A DNA stretch of 64,000 bases, taken from Blastobasis lacticolella (taxonomy: Eukaryota; Arthropoda; Insecta; Lepidoptera; Blastobasidae). The notes under the pieces were generated by a model that was not told the DNA's origin, made no database searches, and saw nothing but the letters and a program-made list of their open reading frames with translations. The position numbers and the translations under genes were made by a program. The DNA is taken from positions 7,106,026 to 7,170,025 of the forward strand of contig LR990061.1 in the NCBI GenBank assembly GCA_905147135.1, written 5' to 3'. Of this stretch, positions 11,262 through 21,665 are shown one piece after another. The first letter of the stretch is position 1; every line of letters begins with the position of its first letter.

Positions 11262-11556
11262 TCCGGCCATATACCAATGACTGTTTTCTGAATTATGTAC
11301 ATTAGTTGAATACTAACCGATGCTCTAACGGTGAGGGAAAACATCGTGATGAAACCTGCACATTCAGGCGACTGGATGTGTAACCATGATCCAATCTGGT
11401 CAGTTTCCCTTGTAAGCAGGTTCATGGAGGTCAGACGGCAGTCGCTCCACTGTAATTACCTGACCTGCCAAATCCTGGATCATGGTCAAGGCGGACCCCG
11501 GGCCCTCGTGCGCGAGAGCACAACCGGGACATTAACGCAAAGATGATGATGATGAT
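11262..11556 (+). mobile_element. SINE family 1 copy, head-truncated
   Basis: Starts after the tRNA-like head (CCAATGACTGTTTTCTGAAT) and ends ACATTAACGCAAAGATGATG ATG. It directly follows the mariner-like element. Confidence 0.87.
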
Positions 11557-11559
11557 GAC

Positions 11560-12170
11560 TCAAAGATTTTCTTAAATACTGAACCGATTTTATGACAAAA
11601 AGCTAAGAACCATCTTGATTAAACCGGCTTTCAAATAGAGAAAACCGTATCCAAGTTGATACAGGTGTTCCATCACAGTAGATACAAACGTAAAACTAAT
11701 AACACTCGTCTTGTTTCGTAGAAAGGTAAAAAAGTATTGAATAAGTTAACAAATTCAGTAAGTTGTTTGTGTACTTTGATTGGAAGATAGATTACTCGCG
11801 GCTAGGTATTTCGCAGAGGATTTCTTTCAAGAAGGATTCGAGATAAGGTAAGGATATTTTGTTGGGAAACCCTTATTTTTTTTCTGGGATCAAAGCCGCT
11901 TACGCCATCGGAAATAATGTAGGTTGAATAAGTTAATAAAAACAATACAATCCTGCTACAATTTGCTTTAAAAGGAAGCAACGTAGTCAGCTTTCTGGTT
12001 ACCATTCCGGGGGGCATCGATGTGGATGACTTTTTGATTTTTTTATGTTTTTTTTGTACCCCTACATTAGATATATAAAAGCTTCTCAGATACTAGTTTA
12101 TCAAAAACTTCAAACTGTTATCGATAGAGTAAGAAGTTTCATAAAACGAATTTTACTCACTTGCGTGCGA
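11560..12170. other. No feature recognised
   Basis: AT-rich DNA between SINE copies. No gene or inverted repeat noticed. Confidence 0.5.
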
Positions 12171-12175
12171 TGCAT

Positions 12176-12288
12176 TCATTTAACTAATGTACATAACTGA
12201 GAAAAGAGTCATTGGTACATGGCCGCAGCGGGTTTAAAACACGATACCTCTCGATTACGATCCGGATACATTAACCACTCGAGCTCGG
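12176..12288 (-). mobile_element. SINE family 1 head fragment
   Basis: ACTAATGTACATAACTGAGA, CATGGCCGCAGCGGGTTT and the inverted head CTCTCGATTACGATCCGG. Confidence 0.75.
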
Positions 12289-12748
12289 CCTCAACGTAGT
12301 ATTGCACTCAGTAATTGGAGTAAAAATATATTTTGCTGAGATGTCGAAACGCTTTCCTTTGACTTTACTACGTCTCCAGTCGTAAAAGCTAAGAAATAAA
12401 ACCGAAAGGATTTATTGGCGAAGTCAGCAGTTGCTCACAGCGGCTGCATTGCGACGGGATACGAAAATATCAAAATCAAAACCAGTAATTTAATAAGTGA
12501 TAGTGTACTTTTAAACAGGTTATAAATTCCAATAGTTAAACGTCTAATGGATACCAATAATTACCATCTTATCATCATCATTTCATCAAGAGATTGGATG
12601 GGAAGGTGACGAATAAATGGTATGCTGTTAGTTAGGTACGTAGTATCAATCTGCTGCCAGTCTCACCTAGGGTTCCCAGCCGAAAACCTTGCCATCGTCA
12701 ACTTTTTAAAATGCTAGACTAAAATAGTATTTCTATAAAAAAAACATG

Positions 12749-13088
12749 TTAGCGTTAATATCCCGGTTCTACTCTCGCGCACGAGGGCTGCCTTGACCAT
12801 GATCCAGGATTAGGCAGATCAGGTGATTGCAGTGGAGCGACTGCTATCTGACTCCGTGACTCTGCTACCAGGGGAACCTGATCAGATTGGATCATGGTTA
12901 CACATTTAGTCGCCTGAATGTGCAGGTTTTATCACGATGTTTCCTGTCACTGTAAGATCATCGGTTAGTATTAAGCCAATGTACTTTAACTCAGAAAACA
13001 GTAATTGCTACATGGCCGCAGTGGATTACAACCCGGTACTTCTCGTTTACGAGTCGGATACCCTAACCAGTCGGCCACCGGCTCCTAA
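12749..13088 (-). mobile_element. SINE family 1 copy, full length
   Basis: Inverted tail TTAGCGTTAATATCCCGG, body with GGAACCTGATCAGATTGG, head with CTCGTTTACGAGTCGGAT and GGCCACCGGC. Confidence 0.87.
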
Positions 13089-13699
13089 TAATTACCATCT
13101 TATGCTTGTCAATAAAGTCTAAGGCAGCGTTAACAATTCTCGGAAAGTTTTAAGGAGTTCGCCTTTCGCAGTCACTGGCGCTAAGTACGAAGTTGTCACA
13201 TAAATTCATGAGGTCAAATGGGCTCTTAGGTCTACACAGGTGTTCGAAAGTGGCAGGTCATATCTATAAATCCAAGTTTATGTGGAGTTTGATAAGTTTA
13301 TTAGTTGCGCCCGAATTATTTATGGACCACAGAGCTGTTAAAGGCGATATTGGGTAACTCGAAGCGACAGCGGTTTATACATTGGATTTTCACCTACTGA
13401 AGTGTTCTGAAGTAAGAAGGAACGATAAGTGTTTTGCTTTGGAAACAACACAGCCATATCGTATATTGCATGTACCACAAAGGGCATTGAAAAACTTTGC
13501 ATGCACCCCATATCTTTAAGGTACCATGGATTCTGTTTTTGTTTGAATTCTGTGGTTCATGCATAGAGTAAAAGTTATATATGCTTTTGTTTGATGATTA
13601 AGTTTTTTTGGTTTGTTTATTCGATGGAGAAATTGGTTAGAGAAAAAAAAATTGAAAAGTAGCTTATCTTTTTCTAAATTTAGGTATTATACTACACTC

Positions 13700-14050
13700 C
13701 AGTTAACATTTTCGAAAAGCGCCGTGGTCGAGGGGCCCGCGCGTCGATTTCGTACAGATCCAGTTTACTCTAGCCTTGGGCAGAATGGAGTCAGCATTAT
13801 CCGTCCCCTTTCGTTGAAGAACGCATTTTAATTCTGCCCCAAGTGCCAGTTCGGCGGATCCTATGCATTGTTGAGTATGTTTTGATTGACACACGAAAAA
13901 TGGAACACGCGCAGCGTATTCTGAATCGAATTCCGAGTTTAATTTGCACCGAATTGAAAATTGAGGGCTACGAGCGGAATGCAATCACGGAGATTGCGCC
14001 GCTGTTTGTATGTATGAAGGGCTTACCATACAAAACAGCGTAAGTTTACA
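13700..14050. other. Unexplained GC-richer, coding-like stretch
   Basis: Higher GC than the flanks, with open frames on both strands (minus 13703-13984, plus 13843-14043) and no recognised repeat end. Neither frame matches a family I know. It could be an exon, a decayed gene or an unrecognised transposon part. Confidence 0.35.
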
Positions 14051-14465
14051 TTGAAATTATATTATGTGATATAGATGTTAAGGGAATATTTGTGAACTGG
14101 GAATAAATTTTTCCGAAACACTTATCATGTGACGTCATGAGCCGTATTTTGGTCTTATATAAAAGATATATAAAAGCGCAACTAGGGTGCGCATTTGCAG
14201 GAATACTACACGTCACTATCCTTTTCTATGAGGACCTCGTCAGAGCCGAATCGGGCAGGTTGCCGATATGGGGCCAGTGACGTTCGCAGAAATTATACCA
14301 GTCATAGTCTCAATCAACGGCCTCGTCCCAACTTCTCTCCGCAGCCAATTCGACAGGTTGGGACTGGTTCCTCTGATTCCTCTCTCCTGACTCTCGACCA
14401 TTTGGCTTCTTCTGCTGAAGGGTATTCGTCTTTAATTAGGAGGAAAAGCGTTACAAATCTCTCTG

Positions 14466-14668
14466 CAATATTACTTATATACATAGTATAAAACAAATTC
14501 GCTTTCCGCCATGTGTCCCTATGAATCTATCTATGTACGCAACGGATTTTAATGCGGTTTTCAACAATAGATAGAGGGATTCATCACGAAGATTTGTCAG
14601 CAAGAAAAAAGGGTAGGCAAGGCTAAAGTAGATATAAACAAACGAAGTCGCGCCGGGTCCACTAGTTT
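14466..14668 (+). repeat. Dispersed repeat G (copy 1)
   Basis: CATAGTATAAAACAAATTCG, ACGCAACGGATTTTAATGCG, then GTCGCGCCGGGTCCACTAGT. A partial copy starts at 38712. Confidence 0.65.
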
Positions 14669-14797
14669 TATTATAAGCTTAAATCATATCAAATTTTTAT
14701 TATAATTTGCGTGCTACGCATGGATATTTAAGTATAAAGATATGCTTTACCGAAAAAATTACTCTCAACGTTACCATATTAAATAAAATGGCGTAGT

Positions 14798-14921
14798 CTC
14801 TTGTGCCACAAACTTATTTGACCCGGCGACAGCGTCGCTGTTGTTGGCAATGACATAACATTTCAATATGGCAACACTTAGTTCCAGTTTTGCCCACCGT
14901 TTTGTGGCACTGAAAAAGACG
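14798..14921. mobile_element. Short MITE with GTGCCACAAAC ends (copy 1)
   Basis: TTGTGCCACAAACTTATTTG at the left and CCGTTTTGTGGCACTG at the right; centre ACAGCGTCGCTGTTGTTGGC. A second copy lies at 29659-29781. Confidence 0.8.
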
Positions 14922-15763
14922 TCAGTCATCAAGGCGCCAGATATAACATTGTAAAAGCGTACAAAATTTTTGTTACGTAATACCTAAAATATAATTTTCT
15001 AAACAGTAATAATTGGATTCGTCAATTACAAATCCAACCTTCAATTCCAACGTTTAATCATTATCATTTTACCTCCTTTAAAATTATGCCACTTTTGTTG
15101 TTGTATAATTCTTAAACGATTTAACGCATTTACAAAAAGTTTTTATTGATAGATATGTTGCTTTGAAGCTACATTACATAACGATATTATTTTAATTGTT
15201 TAATTTGTATAATAATTTGTTATCTTTTTTATCTATAATAATATCACTTCCGCGAAAACAAAATCAACGGCATTATGCCGCCGGTGCAAAGGCACATCGT
15301 GCGCATATATGTCAGACGGCCAAATAAAAAATAAGCAGATGGCGTGCATTGAGTTTGATTGAACATACCAACTAATAATGGCCGGTTAATAATTTAGCAA
15401 TAAACACTGAAATATTTATTGGAAATACTAAAAACATAAGTTTTACAAGTAATACATGATGTTTGTTATACTATACGAAAAAAAGATAGACCATTCTTGT
15501 TTTTGATTACTGTTTATCGGAATTAGTGCATGTGTTTCCTACGCAACTCAGCATTCTTAGATTGTAAAGTAACTACCATTCGTATACGTGGCCAAAACGT
15601 CACTGAGACGACGTTGGAGCGCCATTGCACTTTTAGCTCCAATGAAGTGGTCTCATTCCCTTTGTACAATGAACCGGTCCATTATGTAAAAGTCTTTGGT
15701 GCTACGAGATACTCTTTACCCGTGGTACGATTCGGTTAACCGGGCTGCGGAAAAGATATCCTC

Positions 15764-15788
15764 CAAGTGAGAGGTTGCCTCTCACTTG
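15764..15788. repeat. Short inverted repeat at the LINE 5' junction
   Basis: CAAGTGAGAGG (15764-15774), a TTG spacer, then CCTCTCACTTG (15778-15788). The right arm is part of the LINE reading frame and the left arm is its inverted copy directly at the edge. This looks like a trace of how the truncated 5' end was joined. Confidence 0.7.
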
Positions 15789-17218
15789 AGACTGGTATTG
15801 TACCTAAGTCGTGGAAGCTTGCCAATGTGCAGCCCGTGCCAAAAAAAGGCGGCCGTGCCGACCCTTCCAATTACCGCCCTATTTCGGTCACTTCCATACT
15901 CTGTAAGATTATGGAACGTGCGCTGAACAATAAACTCCTTGCGCATCTTGAAGGTAACGATCTCCTCAGCGATCACCAGTACGGATTCCGCCGTGGTCGG
16001 TCTACTGGGGACCTTCTGGTGTATGCCACACAATTATGGAGTGAGGCCATTGAGAGACATGGCGAGGCTCTTGCTGTGTCTCTTGATATTTCTAAGGCCT
16101 TTGACAGGGTTTGGCATGCTTGCCTTCTAAGCAAGCTTCCTTCATTTGGTATTCCTGTAGGCTTTTGCACCTGGATATCAGATTTTTTGAGTGAACGTTC
16201 AATCCGTGTAGTTATCGATGGCTACTCGTCTAATCTCCAGGCTATCGACGCGGGAGTTCCTCAGGGATCTGTACTGTCCGCGACTTTATTCCTGCTGCAT
16301 ATTAACAATCTGCTTGTACCAGGTACCTTTGGGTATGCAGATGACAGCACGGTAACGGATAGATATCTGTCAGAGGCAAAAGCCAACAGGGACGATATTC
16401 AGTCTTGTCGAGAGGCCATGGTTGATCGTTTGGACATAGCTCTCAAGGCAGTTTCTGATTGGGGCGATGCCAATCTGGTGGCGTTCAACGCAACCAAAAC
16501 TCAGGCGTGTTTGTTTTCCGCCAAAAGGAGTCCATTCCATCTTACTCCAACTTTTCGGGGTGTTCCTGTGGAAATTGCCGACAACCTACAGCTTCTTGGT
16601 GTTGAGTTATCTTCAAATCTCAACTTCGGTCAGTACATCGAATCCAAGGCAAAGACTGCAGCAAAAAAACTTGGTATCCTCTCGAAGGTTAGGCGGTACT
16701 TCACTTCTAGGCAGTTGCTTCAGTTATATCAAGCACAAGTGCGGTCCTGCTTGGAGTACTGCTGCCACCTTTGGGATGGATCAGCTAAATATCAACTGGC
16801 GGCTTTGGATTCGGTGGAAAAACGTGCAAAGAAGATAATTTGTGACCCGCGGTTGATTAAGGCTAGGCTGCAGAGCCTCGAACATCGGCGTAGGGTTGCG
16901 CGTCTGTCGGTCTTCTACAGATTACATTTCGGAGAGTGTGCGAAGCAGCTGCACGACCTCATTCCGCCGGCCCCTTTCCGCCATCGGGAAACGCGATCCG
17001 GGCGAGCGCTTCATCCTTATGTCGTAGATCTTCCAGCCATCCGCACGAACCGCTTTGGCTCGACCTTTTTAATGCGTACGGCTAAGGAATGGAACGCTTT
17101 GCCTGCGGGTGTGTTCCCTGATCAATATAATCTGGATGCCTTTAAGGCTAGAGTGAATAGGCTGTTCCAAGACGGGCATGCTTCATCTTCGGCCGCATCG
17201 TCACTTACCAACAGGTGA
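15767..17218 (+). CDS. LINE reverse transcriptase, intact C-terminal part (483 codons)
   Basis: RNA-dependent DNA polymerase of a Jockey/CR1-like non-LTR element that would prime cDNA from nicked chromosomal DNA. Visible motifs: NYRPISVTS (35-43), FRRGRST (74-80), catalytic LDISKAFDRVWH (106-117), GVPQGSVLS (163-171) and the YADD box (190-193). The C-terminal region has QLLQLYQAQVRSCLEYCCHLW-like helices typical of insect LINEs. The first Met is not a natural start: homology seems to begin around residues 5-10, with SLETGIVPKSWKLANVQPVP. There is no internal stop or frameshift over 1.45 kb, so the copy is young although truncated. It probably cannot move by itself, lacking ORF1 and endonuclease. 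Confidence 0.92.
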   Translation: MRGCLSLETGIVPKSWKLANVQPVPKKGGRADPSNYRPISVTSILCKIMERALNNKLLAHLEGNDLLSDHQYGFRRGRSTGDLLVYATQLWSEAIERHGEALAVSLDISKAFDRVWHACLLSKLPSFGIPVGFCTWISDFLSERSIRVVIDGYSSNLQAIDAGVPQGSVLSATLFLLHINNLLVPGTFGYADDSTVTDRYLSEAKANRDDIQSCREAMVDRLDIALKAVSDWGDANLVAFNATKTQACLFSAKRSPFHLTPTFRGVPVEIADNLQLLGVELSSNLNFGQYIESKAKTAAKKLGILSKVRRYFTSRQLLQLYQAQVRSCLEYCCHLWDGSAKYQLAALDSVEKRAKKIICDPRLIKARLQSLEHRRRVARLSVFYRLHFGECAKQLHDLIPPAPFRHRETRSGRALHPYVVDLPAIRTNRFGSTFLMRTAKEWNALPAGVFPDQYNLDAFKARVNRLFQDGHASSSAASSLTNR

Positions 17219-17247
17219 GATGGCGGTCAAATGCCCGACTTGTTTGT

Positions 17248-17277
17248 CATAAAAAAAAAAAAAAAAAAAAAAAAAAT
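17248..17277 (+). repeat. Poly(A) tail of the LINE
   Basis: About 30 consecutive A directly after the LINE 3' UTR. A tract this long and pure supports a recent insertion. Confidence 0.9.
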
Positions 17278-17805
17278 ATCGAACCTTACGATTTACATCA
17301 AAGGGCGACCGGCCTATACAGAACAATACAAACACCCGACCAGATAAACAACAACAATTTCAGCACAAAACTTGTACGCGCAAACTTCTATACCAGGAAA
17401 ACATACGCTGAAGTGATAAGACTGTTTCGCTTTGCGAACAACCGTTCGATTCATCACGTCCAGAAATAGCGAGCGGAGTCGCGATCAAAGACCGTCAATG
17501 CTAGCATTTACACGTAAAAAGGGACGATTAATCTTACTTTAGAAAACGTAGAACACAAAATAATGTACAAACGCTCGCTGAATGGAATGATTAATGGACG
17601 TTGAAGCTTAATGGCTTGAGATCTTTGTCTACGGCTGATGAACCCGCGACTCGCCTTACCAATCGCAGGGGAAATTGCTTTCTCATAAAAGTAGGCGATA
17701 GCGTAAAGCGATCAAGTTTGCATATTAATAGAGAATAAGGGAGAAAGCGACTAAAATAAGCTGCCTTGGTAATTATTATCGATGCCGCTTTTTTGTTGCT
17801 CACCG

Positions 17806-18010
17806 GCCTGGTTTTGGCCCGCGGGCTAAAATGACCGATGCGTCAGGTGCTCAGGCGTTTGGGCCCGCAGTTAAAAATGTCCATATAAATTGTTTTGGAC
17901 AGTCGGCGAAAAACCATTTTTTAATAGATTTTTTAACTGTGGGCCCAAACGTCTAAAAAAAAATAATAATTTAAAATAATCAGGCGTTTCGGCCCGCAGG
18001 CCAAACCAGA
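17806..18010. mobile_element. Relative of the 54.8-kb MITE
   Basis: CCGGCCTGGTTTTGGCCCGC and TCAGGCGTTTGGGCCCGCAG at the left, and TCAGGCGTTTCGGCCCGCAG then GCCAAACCAG at the right. The terminal blocks are rearranged compared with 54769-55127, so it is a related or damaged copy. Confidence 0.7.
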
Positions 18011-18159
18011 TCGGAATCATCGTCCAGTAAACACATATGGTACTTTACTTGTTTGTTGAAAGACTTCTTTCATATTACAGTCATACGATACAATAAGTAA
18101 TTTAATTGGTTAGTTGTTAATGTATGAATTTTTAGCTTAGTCTCACCTGTTAAAGGCTC

Positions 18160-18240
18160 ACCACACTACACCACACATCACCACCACTAGTGACACCACT
18201 AGCGGCCCCACTACACCACCACCACCTCACTATCTGGTAA
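18160..18240. repeat. CAC-rich simple repeat
   Basis: CACACTACACCACACATCAC and CACTACACCACCACCACCTC: low-complexity CAC/CTAC tract. Confidence 0.75.
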
Positions 18241-18610
18241 ACCTCCACAGAGCATCCTCAACATCTTTGACAGTTAGTAACCGACACCAAAAACTGCTGG
18301 GGTATCATTGATAGGGGTGGGCGGCGTTTTAATTACAAATGTATGTAATCTAGATTGTAATATTGTATATTGACATTCATAAGTACCAATAAAAGTACCA
18401 TTAGTACCAAACCGAATAAAATTATTTGATTTGATTTTAATTTTAGAAAACTCGTCTGGCAATGAATTTTATTCAACATGTTATTAGTGTAATATCAAGT
18501 CATCAAAGACTTCTATATACTGAAATTAAATGTACCAAAATTACTTTAAAATACGATGTCATTTATTAAGGTATTTTAATATCATTTTACTTTATTACGT
18601 CCTTTACTCA

Positions 18611-18784
18611 TTAAGAACAACTTACCTCTCACACAAGTACACAGTTCGTTGCAGCTGTAATTTAATTTTAGGAAAAGAGGGTACATTTTCGTATTTATAC
18701 GTAAAATGAGGGTATCTTTTCCCAAAATTAAATTACAGCTGCAACGAACTGTGTACTTATACGAGAGATAAGTGGTTCTCACTG
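18611..18784. mobile_element. Foldback MITE (174 bp)
   Basis: Arms of about 80 bp: AAGTACACAGTTCGTTGCAG, CTGTAATTTAATTTT and GGAAAAGA are mirrored on the right. The loop is GTATTTATAC. No coding capacity. Confidence 0.87.
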
Positions 18785-19004
18785 TAAGTCTTCTACACCA
18801 TTCCCAACGAACAACCTGACGTGCTACACTGCCAGGATATTTTAGCATGCACCTAAAGGCATTATTGTAATGCACTCGTCGTAGTGTATTCCACAATCAA
18901 TATTGCCATTTTCTGGTGTAGAACGCTCGACAATACTCCTTGAATAGAGTGATTTCCCAATGTGCGAATCACTTTGCTATCATACTTTCCATTTCTATAG
19001 TTAG

Positions 19005-19090
19005 AGTCACGTTTTTTATTTTGCCTAGGCACACGGACTGACGGTTCACCTGATGGAAAGTGGCCACCGTCGTCTTACTTAAGCCGTGGA
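19005..19090 (+). repeat. Dispersed repeat C-like, CCTAGG variant
   Basis: TTGCCTAGGCACACGGACTG, GGTTCACCTGATGGAAAGTG GCCACCGTCGTC. Confidence 0.6.
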
Positions 19091-19167
19091 ACTTAAAGTT
19101 GTACGTAGTACTTTTGGTTTATGATAAAAATAAAGAATAGTAACGAAAAAAATTTTGGTCAGTAAGA

Positions 19168-19304
19168 CCAGTAGGCCTAGCACAAGTTGCTCTCGCGCGA
19201 TAAGCGAGGAAAAGCGCGACATAGGTATTGCTATCTCTTTCGTCTTAGTATTGAGAGCGGCGCGAGCTTTGTCGCGGACACACTTGTGCTAGGGCCACTG
19301 GGGT
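19168..19304. mobile_element. Palindromic MITE
   Basis: CCAGTAGGCCTAGCACAAGT at the left, ACTTGTGCTAGGGCCACTGG at the right. Inside are GCTCTCGCGCGATAAGCG and GAGCGGCGCGAGCTTTGTCG, which partly pair. No frame. Confidence 0.75.
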
Positions 19305-19454
19305 TTTATTGAATTTAATGCATAGCCAGAAGGATGAAAGTCTCATGTTAGTCCAGCACTCATAGGGCCGCAGGGCTACATGCAGGTGAGCTCCAAAATC
19401 CACATAACTACTGGTGGGTTTTGTTTTCGACGCCAAAGTGTTTTGTTTTTAATT

Positions 19455-19525
19455 TTTTTATTTTAATTGCCTAGGGAGGCACCCGATGTAAAGTGGACAC
19501 AGTCAGTCCAGGACATATGCAACCT
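19455..19525 (+). repeat. Dispersed repeat C-like, fragment
   Basis: TTTTAATTGCCTAGGGAGGC, ACCCGATGTAAAGTGGACAC. Confidence 0.5.
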
Positions 19526-19649
19526 AACATCTGCATCTGGTTTGAGTGAATAACACTGTAGTCGATTTGTATTTGTGAAGGGAGTTCGACAATATCGCCC
19601 ATAGCTCCAACGAGTGAAACAACGATCTGTTTATACTAGCTGAGAGGAC

Positions 19650-20112
19650 TAGACTTACTCTACCCATGATCTAATCTGGTTAGGTACCTCTGTTAACAGG
19701 GTCACGGAGATTCAGGGCAGTCGCTCCACTGTATTTACCTGCCGGTCTAGCCATCTTTGACAGCTCCGCTTGCGTGATGCGTGTATGGTAGTAAAAGGAC
19801 AGGTCGAAGTTCGTCTATTTCTACCAACATCTACATTGACTCTGATTGTGTAGGATCATCCGCCAATCCACCTCCTTTGTACACCGAAAGTACGTAAATT
19901 GTCTATGGACCAAGAATTTTTACCACAAACAGCTTATGTCAGATATCGTTAGCTTATGTCAAATCCCATACATTTTTTCTACTACAAACGATTGTAGATT
20001 AACGAAACCTCTTGGCTAAGGGCGCTGAGCTGCCAAATCCTGTATCATGGCGGAACCCCGGGCCCTAGTGCGGGAGAGTACAACCGGGACATTAACGCCA
20101 TGATGATATGAG
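19650..20112 (+). mobile_element. SINE family 1 copy split by an insertion
   Basis: The left part ends GCTCCACTGTATTTACCTG (19742) and the right part resumes CTGCCAAATCCTGTATCATG (20031) to AACGCCATGATGATATG. About 285 bp in between do not belong to the SINE. Confidence 0.82.
19746..20030. mobile_element. Unidentified insertion inside a SINE
   Basis: About 285 bp between the two SINE halves. It contains a repeated AGCTTATGTCA word (about 19931 and 19951) and has no clear inverted repeats or TG...CA ends. The insertion is inferred from the interrupted SINE; its class is unknown. Confidence 0.6.
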
Positions 20113-20274
20113 ACTTGTTAGGCTATCAACAACATAGGCATTGTTACTGGGCAGCAGATGCACATTTAGGAGTTGCTTACCAAATAGGCGACAGATTTTT
20201 AATTATTTTTTAAAATGTTATACGGTAGACAAACACGCTAGCGGGTTGTTTTCGACGCCTAAGTGTTTTTATTT

Positions 20275-20410
20275 AATATTAACTGCCTAGGGAGGCACAC
20301 GAAAGCACAGCCACTTGATGGAAAGTGGTCACCGCCACCTATGGACATCAGCAATACCAGGGGAGTTACCAATGCGTTGCCCGCCTCTGAAGAGACATCT
20401 AGAAGGGAAT
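20275..20410 (+). repeat. Dispersed repeat C-like
   Basis: TTAACTGCCTAGGGAGGCAC, CACTTGATGGAAAGTGGTCA, AATGCGTTGCCCGCCTCTGA. The start follows the CCTAGG-type variant also at 19010, 19455 and 60850. Confidence 0.65.
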
Positions 20411-20652
20411 AGGAATCTAGTTATAAAATTAGAATTGAGGTAAAGTTACATTTCAAAAGTAATATAATCAGAACTACGACTTCTTACTATCTCGATTTTC
20501 CCACTATCGAACTATTCTGATAAATGAATTTCCCACTGAGATACCCATTTGTCACTGTACTGTTAACAATTAATTATCCCAGACTAAGTTGCTAGCACTC
20601 GGAGAAGAAAAAAAATTAATTTATTATTGGCACCCCTGAAGTGGGCTAGGGC

Positions 20653-21093
20653 TGGGATTGCCAACAAATTGACCAAATATACTATTTTCAAATTAAGTAG
20701 CCATAAAAATATAGTAGACAGACAATTAATAAAAAAATAAATAGTATTTTAAATAAAATATACCTATATTATTTAAAGTGTGGAATGCTTTATTATTACC
20801 ATTATAATCTTCTTCCAAATTACAAATTCCGTTTACGGTAAGTGTAATAAAATATAGTAGTTTCGCCTACTATATTAAAATTTTAGAATTATAGTAATCG
20901 GATAACTAAAACAGTAGGATACTGTATACTACTACCTTTTAAGGGTATGTTCCGGGTTTCCTACCGCGTACCTTTGTTGCCGAGTAGCCCGATATTTTGA
21001 CACAGTTGCCTGCATCATGGTCCCGTGACCATTATTAGTATAGTAGTAAAATGTGTACTACTTTACTATTATATAGTAGGGTTGGCAACCCTA
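20653..21093. mobile_element. hAT MITE, 441 bp, perfect 8-bp target-site duplication
   Basis: Ends TGGGATTGCCAAC and GTTGGCAACCCTA, flanked on both sides by GCTAGGGC (20645-20652, 21094-21101). The inside is AT-rich with repeated ATAGTAG/CTACTAT motifs and no coding frame. Confidence 0.87.
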
Positions 21094-21665
21094 GCTAGGG
21101 CTAGACTAAATACATTTCTCTTTAGGCCGAGTAATTGTGCCGGGAAATTGGCATAACAAGACGAATGGTGTCGAAGGAAAACAGACACTCATTACTTAAT
21201 TAACACACTTTAAGAGGAAAAGGAAATCTCTTTTGGGCCGGCTACGTGACTTTATATTCTTATCTCCGCCGGAAATGTTTGTAAAGTGATAAAGTCAATT
21301 TTCGGGTGTTATTTTCTTTAGGAAGCAGCCTTTTTACTGGCTCGCTTTTTGTACGTTCATGTCTATGTCTGTTGGACGCTTTAAGCGCTTAGTAAAAATT
21401 AGGAAGGGTGGAGGTTCAGATGTCTGATCTTTTGTGTAGGCAAATTTTCGGTTGTGGAATGTGATTTTTATCCTCATAAATGAGAGACTCGCGTCTCCGG
21501 CCTATGGCTACAGGGTCGAACTCGTAAGCAAGAGCTTTCGTTTTCATTTTGAATAAAAGACGCCACATCGAAAAAAAACTAAACAAATAACAGTCTCGCA
21601 AATTAAAAGTATCATGTTCCCAGAGAGTTCAAAGGAGGACCGGCAGAAATGTATGGACCCCAGAC

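Larger units (their letters stand above)
15764..17277 (+). mobile_element. 5'-truncated non-LTR retrotransposon (LINE) with poly(A) tail
   Basis: A LINE copy holding the reverse transcriptase and C-terminal part, followed by a short 3' UTR and an A tract of about 30 (17248-17277). ORF1 and the endonuclease are missing, as expected for 5' truncation. The 3' end recurs at 2037-2100 (-), 23867-24009 (+) and 60347-60480 (+). A short inverted repeat marks the 5' edge (15764-15788). No convincing target-site duplication was found. Confidence 0.9.

Noticed and set aside
18310..18330. hAT end (TAGGGGTGGGC)
   Set aside because: No matching inverted end or 8-bp duplication was found to the right.
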